A stretch of 64,000 nucleotides of DNA, from the NCBI GenBank assembly GCA_014584345.1, contig JACTNB010000019.1, forward strand, positions 1 to 64,000, in the 5' to 3' direction. The stretch is from Planctomycetota bacterium. GTDB lineage: Bacteria; Planctomycetota; Planctomycetia; Planctomycetales; Planctomycetaceae. Numbering within the stretch: the first letter of the stretch is position 1; every line of letters starts with the position of its first letter. Made by a program: the position numbers and the translations under genes. The notes under the pieces are model-generated. The model ran no database searches, was not told the DNA's origin, and saw only the letters and a program-made list of their open reading frames with translations. This document shows positions 44,401-53,590 of the stretch, one piece after another.

Positions 44401-45687
44401 ATGAACACTTTTGAATATCGTAACCAGGAACTCTACTGCGAGGATGTTCCCGTCGCTCGACTGGCGGAGGAATTCGGCACTCCACTCTGGGTTTACTCCC
44501 AAAAAAAATTCCTGCATGAATTTTGCCAACTCCGCGATGCATTCGCGGAATGTGATCCGGTGATCTGCTACTCCGTTAAGGCCAACTCAAATCTGCACAT
44601 CCTGAAGGCCTTGAACGAAGCCGGCAGCAGCTTCGACGTGGTTTCGGGTGGCGAATTGTTCCGCGTGCTCAGGGCCGGTGCCGATACCACCCGCGTGGTC
44701 TTCGCCGGAGTCGGAAAAACCGACGAGGAAATTCGTTTCGCCCTCGAACAGAACATCCTGATGTTCAATGTGGAAAGCGAAGCAGAACTCGATGCCATCT
44801 CCGCGATTGCCGCGGAGATGGGCGTGGTTGCCCCCGTGGCCCTGCGGTTGAATCCCGATATCGATGCCAAGACCCACCAGAAAACCACCACCGGCAAAAA
44901 AGGCAACAAATTCGGGATGGATATCGAGCGGCACAACGCCTTGGCCGCGAAGGTGCTGACCGATGCTCACTTGGAACTGCGCGGCATCCACATGCACCTG
45001 GGCTCTCCCATTCTCACAACCGATCCCTACGAACAGGCCGCACGCAAGGCTGTCGATGTCATCGCGGAACTCCGAGACAAGGGGCACGACATCAGTTGGG
45101 TCAATCTCGGGGGAGGCTTCGGCCTGAGTTACCGCAACGAAGAGGCCCCGGATTACAAAACCTATGCCCAGGTAATTGTGCCGCATATCAAGGCGGCAGG
45201 ATGCAAACTGGCGCTGGAACCAGGCCGCTCCATCATCGGCAATGCCTGCGTTCTCGTCAGTCGCGTGATTTACACAAAACGTGAAGGTGGAAAATTGTTC
45301 GTCATCCAGAATGGCGCCATGAACGATCTGGCACGTCCCGCCATGTACGATGCCTTCCACCGCATCTGGCCCGTCAATTCGGATATTCCGCTCCCTTACG
45401 ATTGCGAAGCACCCGAAATTCCAGGATGTGAAGTCGCGGATGTTGTTGGACCTGTCTGCGAATCGAGCGATTATTTCGCCAAAAATCGCTGCCTGCCTCC
45501 CTTGCATCGGGGCGATCTCCTGGCGACTTTCAGCGCGGGTGCCTATGGCACCGCCATGAGCAGCAATTACAACTCGCGACCGCGAGCAGCCGAATTGCTC
45601 GTGAACGGCTCGGACGTGCGCCTCATTCGTCAACGCGAAACCTATGCCGACCTCATCGCCTTGGAAGAAACGGAACCGGCAAGCTGA
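44401..45687 (+). CDS. lysA: Diaminopimelate decarboxylase
   Basis: A 428-residue fold-III PLP enzyme that converts meso-diaminopimelate to lysine. The PLP lysine is K60 in ICYSVKANSNLHIL. GIHMHLGSPI supplies the conserved His, LGGGFGLSY the phosphate-binding glycines, and EPGRSIIGNAC and VVGPVCESSDYF the substrate residues including the Cys from the partner subunit. The ending YGTAMSSNYNSRPRAAELLV is also standard. The length is normal. A run of eight A bases occurs in codons 34-36 (Gln-Lys-Lys) but the frame is intact. It stands alone, convergent with the DUF1549/DUF1553 gene 16 bases away. Confidence 0.95.
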   Translation: MNTFEYRNQELYCEDVPVARLAEEFGTPLWVYSQKKFLHEFCQLRDAFAECDPVICYSVKANSNLHILKALNEAGSSFDVVSGGELFRVLRAGADTTRVVFAGVGKTDEEIRFALEQNILMFNVESEAELDAISAIAAEMGVVAPVALRLNPDIDAKTHQKTTTGKKGNKFGMDIERHNALAAKVLTDAHLELRGIHMHLGSPILTTDPYEQAARKAVDVIAELRDKGHDISWVNLGGGFGLSYRNEEAPDYKTYAQVIVPHIKAAGCKLALEPGRSIIGNACVLVSRVIYTKREGGKLFVIQNGAMNDLARPAMYDAFHRIWPVNSDIPLPYDCEAPEIPGCEVADVVGPVCESSDYFAKNRCLPPLHRGDLLATFSAGAYGTAMSSNYNSRPRAAELLVNGSDVRLIRQRETYADLIALEETEPAS

Positions 45688-45703
45688 CCGGGGCGCGGCA
45701 GGC

Positions 45704-47908
45704 TCAGTGATTCATGATGAATTCGCTGGAGTTCAAATACGCCCAGAGAAAATCCTCGAGTCGGCTCGCCAGTTGGGCCTCCCGCTCCGCAGGAGTGCGG
45801 GCATCGCGAATGGGACGGGTCAGCTTTCGGAAGACAGCCAGTTCCTCCGCATGCGGACGGCGGGACAACACGGAGAGACAGAGTCGCTCCAGTTTATCCA
45901 CATCCGCCAGCGGAGCGGAAATCAGGGTATGCAGCAGCGGGTTTTCCCGCGGGGAAATCGTGGACTCGACAAGATCGCCATTCATCATCACCAGGGCTTG
46001 ACTGATCGTCCCATCGAAGTGGCTCGACTCATCGTTTTCATCGTTCTGCAACGAACTGATGAATTGCGCCACCCAATCCTCGCGCCGCAACACATGCGTT
46101 TTCCAGTCGAGCCGGGGATGGGGATACTCTCCCTTGAGCACCAACAGGGAATCGTAGAGTTGCTCGGAGGAAAGCGGCTTGAAATACATCCGGGAAAATG
46201 CCGGAACTTCGCCATTGTCGGGGCGATCGGCCTGATTCCCGCTCGTCAGACGGCTGGACAGACGATACGGACGAGACAGGCACAGCCAGCGAGTCAGGCG
46301 TTTGACATCATAGCCATGCTGTACAAAGGCCGTCGTCAGCGTGGAAAACAACGCCGGATGCGTCGGAGGATTGTGTGGTCCCAGATCATCCACCGGGGTA
46401 GTGAAACCGTATCCGAACAGATGCGACCAGGTCCGATTCACAAAGGCCCGGGCAATCAGCGGATCCTCACCTTGAGTCAACAGCCGCGCCAATTCACGAC
46501 GCCGAGGCACCTCCGCGGAGGTGTCGATTTCCATCCCCTGAAAACGGGGATACGCAACCTTCATCACCCCGGTCCGGGTCTCGAAGTACGTCGGACCTCC
46601 CACCTTGCGGTCCAGCAGACTGTACACCGCCGGCGCGTCTCCCGCGGATGCGACCTGCAGCGGAGATGTTTTCACCACCGTGGCCTGCTTGAAAAAACTG
46701 TTCAACTCCCAGAATTCCTGCTGGCTCACTTCATAGAAGGGATGCTTGTGGCATTGCGCGCAATGGATCTGGGTCCCCAGCAGGGTGCGGGCCACGAAGG
46801 CCGTCGCCGGGACCGCCTGATTATTCAAATGAGCCACCAGAAAATTTGCCGCCCCCTGATCCCGGGGATTGCCTTCCGAGGAGATCAGTTCCTGCACGAC
46901 TTGGCTCCAGCCATATTTATCCTCAATGGATTTCCGCAGGTAGGCCTGCAACGCAACGCGATCCACCTGATCGTTAGGCGTGCGGCCCACCAGCAGGTTT
47001 GTCCAGCGCGAGGACCACTGCAAGGAAAATTCCGGGCTGGACAACAACAAATCCACCAATTCCTCGCGACGCGTCGGTTTACCGGAAGCGACATATCGTT
47101 CCACTTCCTCGGCCGTGGGAATGCGGCCTGCCAGGTCGAGGTACACGCGACGTACCCATTCATGGTCTTCAGCCAGGGGAGAGGAAGTCAGCCGCATGTC
47201 ATCCCAGCCACTTGCAATTTGACGATCGATCGCCGCAATGACTTCCTCGTCGCTATATACGCGATTCACCGCGAGACGGGATTCGCCCGGCGGAGACGGA
47301 CCGACAACTGCTGTCGCGGGTGCCTCGTGCAAGGGGCTGTTCCCCCAGGTCAGTTCCGGCAACACCGCGGGCAGCGCCGGCGGGGTCTCGGCAACCGACG
47401 GGAAATCGGGAACGCTATCCGAGGAAATCCGTGCCACCGGATTCGTTTCCTCGGCGGGTTGGGAATGCTCCACGGTCATGGTGAAATGCTCGCGCGGCAG
47501 CAAGAAGAACACCCCCCCCAGCAGCAGCAAAACCGATGCTGCCAGCGATGCCATCACTCGATAGGTTTTCCGCCGAGACGCGGGGCTCTGCACGGGCTGC
47601 GCATGCAATTCGCCCCAAAGGCCCGAGGTGGCAGAGACTCGCCCGGCCTCTTCCAGCAAATCGTGCATCATATGCTTCATTGCCAGCGAGGCCTGAACGG
47701 GAACGTCCTCTCCCAGGGCAGGCAACGCCAGGTCCCACTGTAAATTCGCATGCAGTTCCATGTACGTCACATAAAACCGACAGGCGCGTGCATCGGATGT
47801 TACGATCTGGCTCAGTTCATCCGCCTCTGCTTGGTCCAGCCGCTCGTCGCATAGCCGTTCCAGCAAATGGGCCAGACGGGGATATTCGTGGTACATGTCC
47901 TTACTCAT
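45704..47908 (-). CDS. Anti-sigma-like/DUF1549/DUF1553 membrane fusion protein
   Basis: A 734-residue fusion. Residues about 1-60 (YHEYPRLAHLLERLCDERLDQAEADELSQIVTSDARACRFYVTYMELHANLQWDL) resemble the cytoplasmic domain of planctomycete FecR-type sigma regulators. A membrane helix (VMASLAASVLLLLGGVFFLL, about 118-137) and a Pro/Ser-rich linker follow, then DUF1549 (AAIDRQIASGWDDMRLTSSPLAEDHEWVRRVYLDLAGRIPT, CAQCHKHPFYE with a CxxCH motif) and DUF1553 (PLIARAFVNRTWSHLFGYGFTTPVDDLGPHN to the end). Its ATG overlaps the sigma-factor stop by 4 bases. That suggests a membrane protein with an outer DUF1549/DUF1553 part that controls the sigma factor. The fold assignments are good; the regulatory mechanism is inference. 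Confidence 0.85.
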   Translation of the reverse strand: MSKDMYHEYPRLAHLLERLCDERLDQAEADELSQIVTSDARACRFYVTYMELHANLQWDLALPALGEDVPVQASLAMKHMMHDLLEEAGRVSATSGLWGELHAQPVQSPASRRKTYRVMASLAASVLLLLGGVFFLLPREHFTMTVEHSQPAEETNPVARISSDSVPDFPSVAETPPALPAVLPELTWGNSPLHEAPATAVVGPSPPGESRLAVNRVYSDEEVIAAIDRQIASGWDDMRLTSSPLAEDHEWVRRVYLDLAGRIPTAEEVERYVASGKPTRREELVDLLLSSPEFSLQWSSRWTNLLVGRTPNDQVDRVALQAYLRKSIEDKYGWSQVVQELISSEGNPRDQGAANFLVAHLNNQAVPATAFVARTLLGTQIHCAQCHKHPFYEVSQQEFWELNSFFKQATVVKTSPLQVASAGDAPAVYSLLDRKVGGPTYFETRTGVMKVAYPRFQGMEIDTSAEVPRRRELARLLTQGEDPLIARAFVNRTWSHLFGYGFTTPVDDLGPHNPPTHPALFSTLTTAFVQHGYDVKRLTRWLCLSRPYRLSSRLTSGNQADRPDNGEVPAFSRMYFKPLSSEQLYDSLLVLKGEYPHPRLDWKTHVLRREDWVAQFISSLQNDENDESSHFDGTISQALVMMNGDLVESTISPRENPLLHTLISAPLADVDKLERLCLSVLSRRPHAEELAVFRKLTRPIRDARTPAEREAQLASRLEDFLWAYLNSSEFIMNH

Positions 47909-48531
47909 CGCAGCACCGTTGCCATTTCTCGCTCGATACATTCCAGTAAGGTTCGGCGTATCCGCCCCAGCGACTGATAGATGGAATTCACGGGCCGCTG
48001 CAGGCGTTCCGCCAGCGCCTTGCCATCTCCCCCCGATTGATATTTCAACTGAATGATTTCCCGGTCACGCGGCCTCAATTTTCCCAGGCAGATGGACAAT
48101 GCGCGACGACGTTCTTCGCTCTCATCCTCCATTTTCTGCACGGCTGCGGTCACGGTATTTACAAACTCATCATCAAATCGCAACCTGTTGCGGCGCGAAC
48201 GCTGATGATGTTTCAACAACTCCAGGCTGGCGATGCGGTACACCCACGCCAGAAAACTTGTACCGACCTTAAAATCGCCGCGCTTCGACAAAATAACGAC
48301 GTTCGCGTTTTGCAATACCTCCTCCGCAACCTGCGGATCGGCTGTCTGCGCCAAAAGAAACAAATACAAACGCCGTTGACACCCGACAAATTCATCAATA
48401 AAGCCTTTTTCCAGAGGCGGGTTGCTGGCATCCCCACTTTCCAGGCCAATCGTTCCCTCGGACGCATCGCTCAATGGCGAGGCCGAGGCCTCGCAAGCGC
48501 TGTTCTGGTTGCTGTTCGGGATATCCGCCAT
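47905..48531 (-). CDS. ECF-type sigma factor (planctomycete/verrucomicrobial type)
   Basis: A 208-residue sigma factor. After an acidic leader of about 40 residues come region 2 (FIDEFVGCQRRLYLFLLAQTADPQVAEEVLQNANVVILSKRGDFKVGTSFLAWVYRIASLELLKHHQRSRRNRLRF) and region 4 (LRPRDREIIQLKYQSGGDGKALAERLQRPVNSIYQSLGRIRRTLLECIE). The set resembles the sigma-70 subfamily associated with Rhodopirellula and Verrucomicrobium. It would direct polymerase to a specific regulon, controlled by the fused anti-sigma-like protein whose gene it overlaps by 4 bases. The terminator at 48576-48612 lies just upstream and separates it from the DUF1501 operon. Confidence 0.88.
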   Translation of the reverse strand: MADIPNSNQNSACEASASPLSDASEGTIGLESGDASNPPLEKGFIDEFVGCQRRLYLFLLAQTADPQVAEEVLQNANVVILSKRGDFKVGTSFLAWVYRIASLELLKHHQRSRRNRLRFDDEFVNTVTAAVQKMEDESEERRRALSICLGKLRPRDREIIQLKYQSGGDGKALAERLQRPVNSIYQSLGRIRRTLLECIEREMATVLR

Positions 48532-48575
48532 GCGCTGTTCCTCGTTCGCCCGTCCATTTCCAACTCGGACAGGTG

Positions 48576-48612
48576 TTAAAAAAGGGGGGTCCCGGATCCG
48601 GTTCCCCCCTTG
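48576..48612 (-). terminator. Strong rho-independent terminator after the DUF1501 operon
   Basis: On the minus strand AAGGGGGG (48611-48604) pairs with CCCCCCTT (48589-48582) around a CCGGATCCGG loop that is itself palindromic, followed by T residues ending TTTTTTAA. It ends the 51611-48645 operon. Confidence 0.85.
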
Positions 48613-48644
48613 TTGCCTGTGAATGCCCGGTGGACCTGTTCGAT

Positions 48645-49913
48645 TCAGATCAGTTCCTCGATCGGGTTTCCACCATTGGCAATCTTCATGGGGCGACCAC
48701 GCTTGGAAGTATGGACAATGTTCAGGGGAATCCCCAACGCCTTGCAGACGGTGGCCCAGATATCTCCGGGGAGATAGCTCTTCCCTTCGATGGCTACTCC
48801 ATCCTTATCGGTTGAGCCCACTGCCACTCCCCCCTTCAGACCACCCCCACCAATCAGTAACGACCAACTGGCGGCCCAGTGATCACGCCCGGTGTCCTGG
48901 TTAATTCGGGGAGTACGACCGAATTCACCCATGCAGACGATCGTCACGTTGTTCATCATGCCGCGACTCTTGAGATCCTGGACCAGAGCCGAAATCCCCT
49001 GATCCAACGTCGGCAACCGCTGATCTCGCAACGTGTTAAACACCTGGCTGTGCAAGTCCCAGCCACCCAGGTTCACTTCCACAAACGGCACGCCCTCTTC
49101 GACAAGTCGGCGGGCCATCAGCATGCCTCGGCCGAAGTTGTTGTTACCGTAGGCCTCAATGACTTTCGGATCTTCCTTATTCACCTGAAATGCCTGCATT
49201 TGCTGCGAGGTCATCAGATTCACGGCCTTGCCATAAACATCCTTGTGCGCCTGAGGAAGATCGCCGCGATCAGACTTAATGAACCCATCTTCGACAACAT
49301 TCCACATCGCCAGACGCTGATCGAGTCGTCGACGATCGACAGCACCCTGAGTCGCATTGCGGATTTGGCCATTGCTGTCCACCACAAACGGGGCGTGCGT
49401 CATCCCCAGAAATCCGGAACTGCCCGATCCCCCCCCCACCGAAACAAAGGCGGGAATTTCCAGGTACTTCCGCTTGGAAGACAATTCGTGACTCACCACC
49501 GAACCAAAGGACGGATGCGTCACGGTCGGGTTGGGCACGTAAGCCGTCTGCATGTAATAACGACCACGCGTATGGTCCGCTTCCCGCGTGCTCATGGAAC
49601 GAACCACCGAGAGCACATCCATCTGCTGGGCAATCTTCGGCAGATGCTCGCTGATCTGCAGATCTCCCTTGGTGCTGATGGGACGGAATTCACCACCATT
49701 CTTGGAACCTGGCTTCAGGTCCCACATGTCGATCGTCGGAGGACCACCCCCCAGCCACACCAGGATACAGGCTTTTTCATTGCGGCGTACCTGGTCCGCA
49801 TTGGCCGAGAGATGATTCAAAAATCCAAAGGCGGGCACCGTCGCGGCGCTCCCCGCGGCCAAGTGCCGCATGAAGTGACGGCGATCCATGGAACCCGGAA
49901 TGTAAAGACTCAT
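48645..49913 (-). CDS. DUF1501 protein with Tat signal
   Basis: A 422-residue DUF1501 protein. The twin-arginine signal is MDRRHFMRHLAAGSAATVPAFGFLNHLSANA (about residues 9-39). The family core follows: ACILVWLGGGPPTIDMWDLKPGSKNGGEFRPI, MSTREADHTRGRYYMQTAYVPNP, GFLGMTHAPFVV and VTIVCMGEFGRTPRINQDTGRDHWAASWSLL. It differs in sequence from the DUF1501 copy at 19531-20994, so these are separate subfamilies. It is exported folded, with an unknown substrate. It forms an operon with the upstream DUF1549/DUF1553 gene (75 bases apart) and ends at a strong terminator. Confidence 0.9.
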   Translation of the reverse strand: MSLYIPGSMDRRHFMRHLAAGSAATVPAFGFLNHLSANADQVRRNEKACILVWLGGGPPTIDMWDLKPGSKNGGEFRPISTKGDLQISEHLPKIAQQMDVLSVVRSMSTREADHTRGRYYMQTAYVPNPTVTHPSFGSVVSHELSSKRKYLEIPAFVSVGGGSGSSGFLGMTHAPFVVDSNGQIRNATQGAVDRRRLDQRLAMWNVVEDGFIKSDRGDLPQAHKDVYGKAVNLMTSQQMQAFQVNKEDPKVIEAYGNNNFGRGMLMARRLVEEGVPFVEVNLGGWDLHSQVFNTLRDQRLPTLDQGISALVQDLKSRGMMNNVTIVCMGEFGRTPRINQDTGRDHWAASWSLLIGGGGLKGGVAVGSTDKDGVAIEGKSYLPGDIWATVCKALGIPLNIVHTSKRGRPMKIANGGNPIEELI

Positions 49914-49988
49914 GTGACTTCTCCCAGCGAAATTATTGTGAAATCTTGTAAATTCAAGTGCGTATCCGTTATTCCGGGCAACACATGC

Positions 49989-51611
49989 CTAGCGGATGAA
50001 AATAAACTCATTGCTGTTCAGCAGTGCCCAGTACAAATCCTGGTAGGCCACATTGGGATCGCTGTTCATCTGGAACAGTTTTTTGATGGCGGCCGTATCC
50101 CGGGCGTTGGGCAGACGGCACAAGGCAGCCAGATACAACTGCTGTACTTTGCGGACATCCTTGTCGTTGCTGAAGACGATGCGATGCAACAGGCTGCCTT
50201 GCTCACACTTGGTAGCTGTCTCAACCAGTTCGCCATTCATCATCATCAAGGCCTGCGGAATGCTCCCATTGAAGGTTGTCGACTCGTCGTTTTCGTCGGT
50301 CCCGAAGGTGGTGACAAACTGCTGCAACCACTGGCTGCGGCGCCGCGACGACTCCTCGTAATTGGCCTTGCTCATTTCGTCCGCGTTGGCTGCCACCATC
50401 AGCGAGTCGAACAGTTGCTCGGCATTCATCGGCTTAATGTAAAGGTGACTGAACAGCGGCATTTCGCCCGCTGCGGGGTTATCAATCTGATTCTTCGAAT
50501 TGAATTCACTCGAAAGCTGGTAAGCCGAGGAATTGGCCACCCAGCGCATCAGCATTTTCAAATCGTGCTCCGACTTCACAAACTGTTCCGTCAGATATTC
50601 CAGCAGCAACGGGTGCGAAGCCGGATTGTGTGGCCCCATGTCATCGATCGGGCGGGTAAAGCCAAAGCCGAAAAAGTGCCCCCACATCCGATTAACCATG
50701 GAGCGGGCCAACTGATTGTTCGGATCGCCCTTAATCGATTCCGCCAGTATTTTAATGCGACTTTCGCCGTTATCGAACTCCACCGTCTCGCCGAAATACT
50801 TCGGATAGGCCACCTGCATCAATCCACTACGACGCTCGTAATATACCGGACCCGAAAAATTGTCGGGCAACAATTCCGAATAGTCATCAACCTGGCGACC
50901 CGTTTGAGGATCGATCCGACGATGATCGACCCGTCGTACTTGCCGGAAAAAGCTGTTAAATTCCCAAAACTGATTCTGCTTCCAGTCATTAAACGGATGA
51001 TTGTGACACTGCGTGCACTGCACCTGTACTCCCAAAAAGACCCGGCAGGTCTTCGCCGTTGCCTGGACTCCCTCATCACGCATGGTCATCTGGCTCAGCA
51101 GATAATTTACCGCCCCATTTTCCTCGAAGTGTCCTTCAGCCGTCAGAATATCGTAAACCACTTCGTCCCAGCGGCGGTTCTTGGCAAAGGCTTCCCGCAG
51201 AAACTTCTGCATCCCATTGCGACTGACACGGTCGGGCGTCTGGCGACCAATCAACTCGTTGGTCCAGATCGTGGTCCAGTTCTCAACATAGCCACGACTT
51301 TCCAGCAGCTCATCGATGATCCGCGCACGCTTGTTTTCATCGCTGTCCTTCAGAAATGCCTCCACGACACTCAGCGGAGGAATGTGCCCCACCAAGTCCA
51401 GATAAACCCGACGCAACCACGTCACGTCTTCCGCCCGGGGTGAAGGAGACACCTCGTTGTCATCCCAGCCCTGCTTGATCAGTCGATCAATCTCCGCAAC
51501 GACGGCCGGATCGAATTTCACTCGATAGGCCCCCTCTTGCTTGTCGGCGGCTGTCGCAACCGACGACCAGCAGATCAAACCCAGCAACAGGAATGCGATG
51601 TGCTTTTTCAT
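49989..51611 (-). CDS. DUF1549/DUF1553 secreted protein
   Basis: A 540-residue exported protein with a signal peptide (KKHIAFLLLGLICWSSVATA, to about residue 21). DUF1549 spans about residues 30-235 (EIDRLIKQGWDDNEVSPSPRAEDVTWLRRVYLDLVGHIPP, VFLGVQVQCTQCHNHPFNDWKQNQFWEFNSFFRQV with a CxxCH heme-type motif). DUF1553 follows (SIKGDPNNQLARSMVNRMWGHFFGFGFTRPIDDMGPHNPASHPLLLEYL, to FNGSIPQALMMMNGELVE). Unlike the 1002-residue copy it lacks the PSCyt1 domain and the LamG insert. It is close in plan to the outer part of the 45704-47908 fusion. The activity is unknown. Confidence 0.9.
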   Translation of the reverse strand: MKKHIAFLLLGLICWSSVATAADKQEGAYRVKFDPAVVAEIDRLIKQGWDDNEVSPSPRAEDVTWLRRVYLDLVGHIPPLSVVEAFLKDSDENKRARIIDELLESRGYVENWTTIWTNELIGRQTPDRVSRNGMQKFLREAFAKNRRWDEVVYDILTAEGHFEENGAVNYLLSQMTMRDEGVQATAKTCRVFLGVQVQCTQCHNHPFNDWKQNQFWEFNSFFRQVRRVDHRRIDPQTGRQVDDYSELLPDNFSGPVYYERRSGLMQVAYPKYFGETVEFDNGESRIKILAESIKGDPNNQLARSMVNRMWGHFFGFGFTRPIDDMGPHNPASHPLLLEYLTEQFVKSEHDLKMLMRWVANSSAYQLSSEFNSKNQIDNPAAGEMPLFSHLYIKPMNAEQLFDSLMVAANADEMSKANYEESSRRRSQWLQQFVTTFGTDENDESTTFNGSIPQALMMMNGELVETATKCEQGSLLHRIVFSNDKDVRKVQQLYLAALCRLPNARDTAAIKKLFQMNSDPNVAYQDLYWALLNSNEFIFIR

Positions 51612-52756
51612 GTTTCTCTCTAATTCCTGACTTAACGGACCACCAGAAATCCAGGCATTCCCGGGGAGCGACCCCGAACTGTAACCCTGAAACCCAGGTA
51701 GTATGTCCCCTGCTTATGGAGGCCGACCGTAACGCGGCTTCACTCCTAATATGCATCCTCTTGGATTCTATCAGATGGAATCCAAGTTCACTAATCAATT
51801 TCCGTCCAATCGGACAAATTCCACACCGCTTCACCCTGCGGGTTTTGTCCCCCCTACAGGGCAGGCTGCCCGCATCACATTTCAACCACTGTGCAGGCTG
51901 AAAACGTATTAATTATCAAACCTCACTCCCTCAGGGAATGTTCGTTTTTTTCCGCCTTAACTTTTCCGAAACCCGTGAATCGGCGAAAACAAGCCCCCCC
52001 AAAAAACCATAACCCATTACAAAAGTTGGAATTAAAACCCTCTTGCCGATTTTTTTTAGGATCGAAGCATTCGCTCCGAAGCATCAGCATGCCCAAGAAC
52101 CACAAAAAAAACGACGTATCCCACTTCTAATTAATGAGTTACATCACAACGCCACGCAACAGAGATCGTCAGACCCGACTCTTTGTGCCCGACAGACAGC
52201 TGGCTCCCCTCTATTTTTTCCACAAAATTTGCACACTTGGCAAAATACTCATTCCCCTTCTCCCGGAATTCACGGTATTTTCAGTGAAATAAGGAGCGAG
52301 CGGAATAATCCTTACGCCGTAACTTGGCAATTGAGGAGTGTTTTTGCGAAATCATACATTGACTGACTGTCATTTCCGTTAAGATGAACACAACAATCCG
52401 CTTTTCCGACCTTTCGGGAGTGCCTTTGATTGTTCGGAAGCAAAATTAACAGTATTTTCCCCATCTTTCCGCATGTTGGAGCGGAATCGTCCGGTGGACA
52501 GTGGGTCATCGAACCGACTCGGCAGCCCAAGGAATGCCCCGGTCGAATCGGCTCTTACTCCGTGACATTATAACGGTCTCACGACCTATTCGTTCCTGCA
52601 CTTCTGGCATGGGGGATTGTGAGTGAAGTTTTGGCAGCATCAACTCGACTCCATCCTCCCTCCACCCCCTTAGCCTATTCAGTATCAACCACATTCCGAC
52701 ATTGAGGCGAGCCACCTCCTGGATCTCGCCCAGACCATGCTGAAGGAGCCCTTCGA
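51612..52756. other. Long AT-rich non-coding region
   Basis: These 1145 bases separate the DUF1549 operon (minus strand) from the DUF309 gene (plus strand). The middle part (about 51900-52480) is markedly AT-rich, with several A and T tracts (for example a T8 run near 52049 and an A8 run near 52105) and a C7A6 run near 51993. TTGACTGACT... about 15 bases before TAAGAT (52360-52386) is a weak promoter candidate. No convincing open frame, tRNA-like fold or repeat was recognised. Confidence 0.4.
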
Positions 52757-53317
52757 ATGCTTCAGGCAGAACTGATTGCCAAGCGACTGATTCAATCCAT
52801 CGAACTACCAGGATACGCATACATTTCTGGCGTTGGCCTGCCCCATCCGCTGCGCGATCCTCGAGGTCATAGCCACGGTCGCAAAAGGGTTTCTCCCCCT
52901 GCACTCAGCCAGGACAACTGGTCCACCCACCGCAACTACCTACTGGGACTGGACTTATTCAACTACGGCTACTACTGGGAAGCCCACGAGGAATGGGATC
53001 GCCTGCTGAAATCCTCTGGCCCCGAAAGCCTGACGGGGAAATTCCTGAAAGGGCTGGTCAAACTTTCGGCCGCAGGCGTGAAAGTTCGCGAAGGGAGCAT
53101 TCATGGGGTCCGCCGCCATGCCGCCTCCGCGGGCGAAGTCTTTGCCGATGTTGCAGCCGAATCGGATACCGACACTTACTGCGGACTCGAATTCACGATT
53201 CTGCAGTTCGCCGCCGACCGTGCAGCCCAGTTGAACTACAAACAAAAATTTGAATCGGGAAAACCGGTTCGCGTCTTCCCGTTTATTCTGCTGCCTGAAG
53301 GGGAAACCATTGCCTGA
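52757..53317 (+). CDS. DUF309 family protein
   Basis: A 186-residue protein whose middle holds the DUF309 signature: HRNYLLGLDLFNYGYYWEAHEEWDRLLKSSG (about residues 57-88), followed by FLKGLVKLSAAGVKVREGSIHGVRRHA. The conserved His-Glu-x-Trp of the family is thought to bind a metal or ligand, but no reaction is known. The ATG at 52757 has GGAG 8 bases upstream. It is followed by a strong terminator at 53345 and so is probably a single-gene unit behind a long leader region. Confidence 0.8.
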   Translation: MLQAELIAKRLIQSIELPGYAYISGVGLPHPLRDPRGHSHGRKRVSPPALSQDNWSTHRNYLLGLDLFNYGYYWEAHEEWDRLLKSSGPESLTGKFLKGLVKLSAAGVKVREGSIHGVRRHAASAGEVFADVAAESDTDTYCGLEFTILQFAADRAAQLNYKQKFESGKPVRVFPFILLPEGETIA

Positions 53318-53344
53318 GGGCATTCGGTCACCCTGGCTTTTCTG

Positions 53345-53375
53345 AATCCCCCGATCCACCGGGGGATTTTTTATT
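53345..53375 (+). terminator. Rho-independent terminator after the DUF309 gene
   Basis: AATCCCCCG (53345-53353) pairs perfectly with CGGGGGATT (53360-53368) around a 6-base loop, followed by TTTTATT. It lies 27 bases after the DUF309 stop. Confidence 0.9.
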
Positions 53376-53590
53376 GCGCGGAATCTGCTACTTTATGCGC
53401 ATTTTCAACTTGATGTGCACTCTTATCCAAAAAATACGCGATCGCCTGCCGCGGGGGAGCCAGCCCTGTTCCGCTGCAAACCCCAAACCGCCCTGGTAAA
53501 TCGTGGGCAAACTGAAAACTATCCACTCACTCCTCTATTCGGGCACTGCGGCCGAGTTGTCTCGCGGTGAAGAAATTCCCTGGTTGCCTT

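Noticed and set aside
44500..44510. A8 run in lysA as a slippage site
   Set aside because: It falls early in an essential biosynthetic gene, with no functional product expected from either other frame. The frame is intact.
45644..47743. 699-codon plus-strand open frame
   Set aside because: It is antisense to the DUF1549/DUF1553 fusion gene and overlaps the lysA 3' end. No motif is present.
48879..51443. 854-codon open frame on the plus strand
   Set aside because: It lies antisense to the DUF1501 and DUF1549/DUF1553 genes, whose families are certain. Its protein has no domain and is rich in His and Arg, as expected of a shadow frame.
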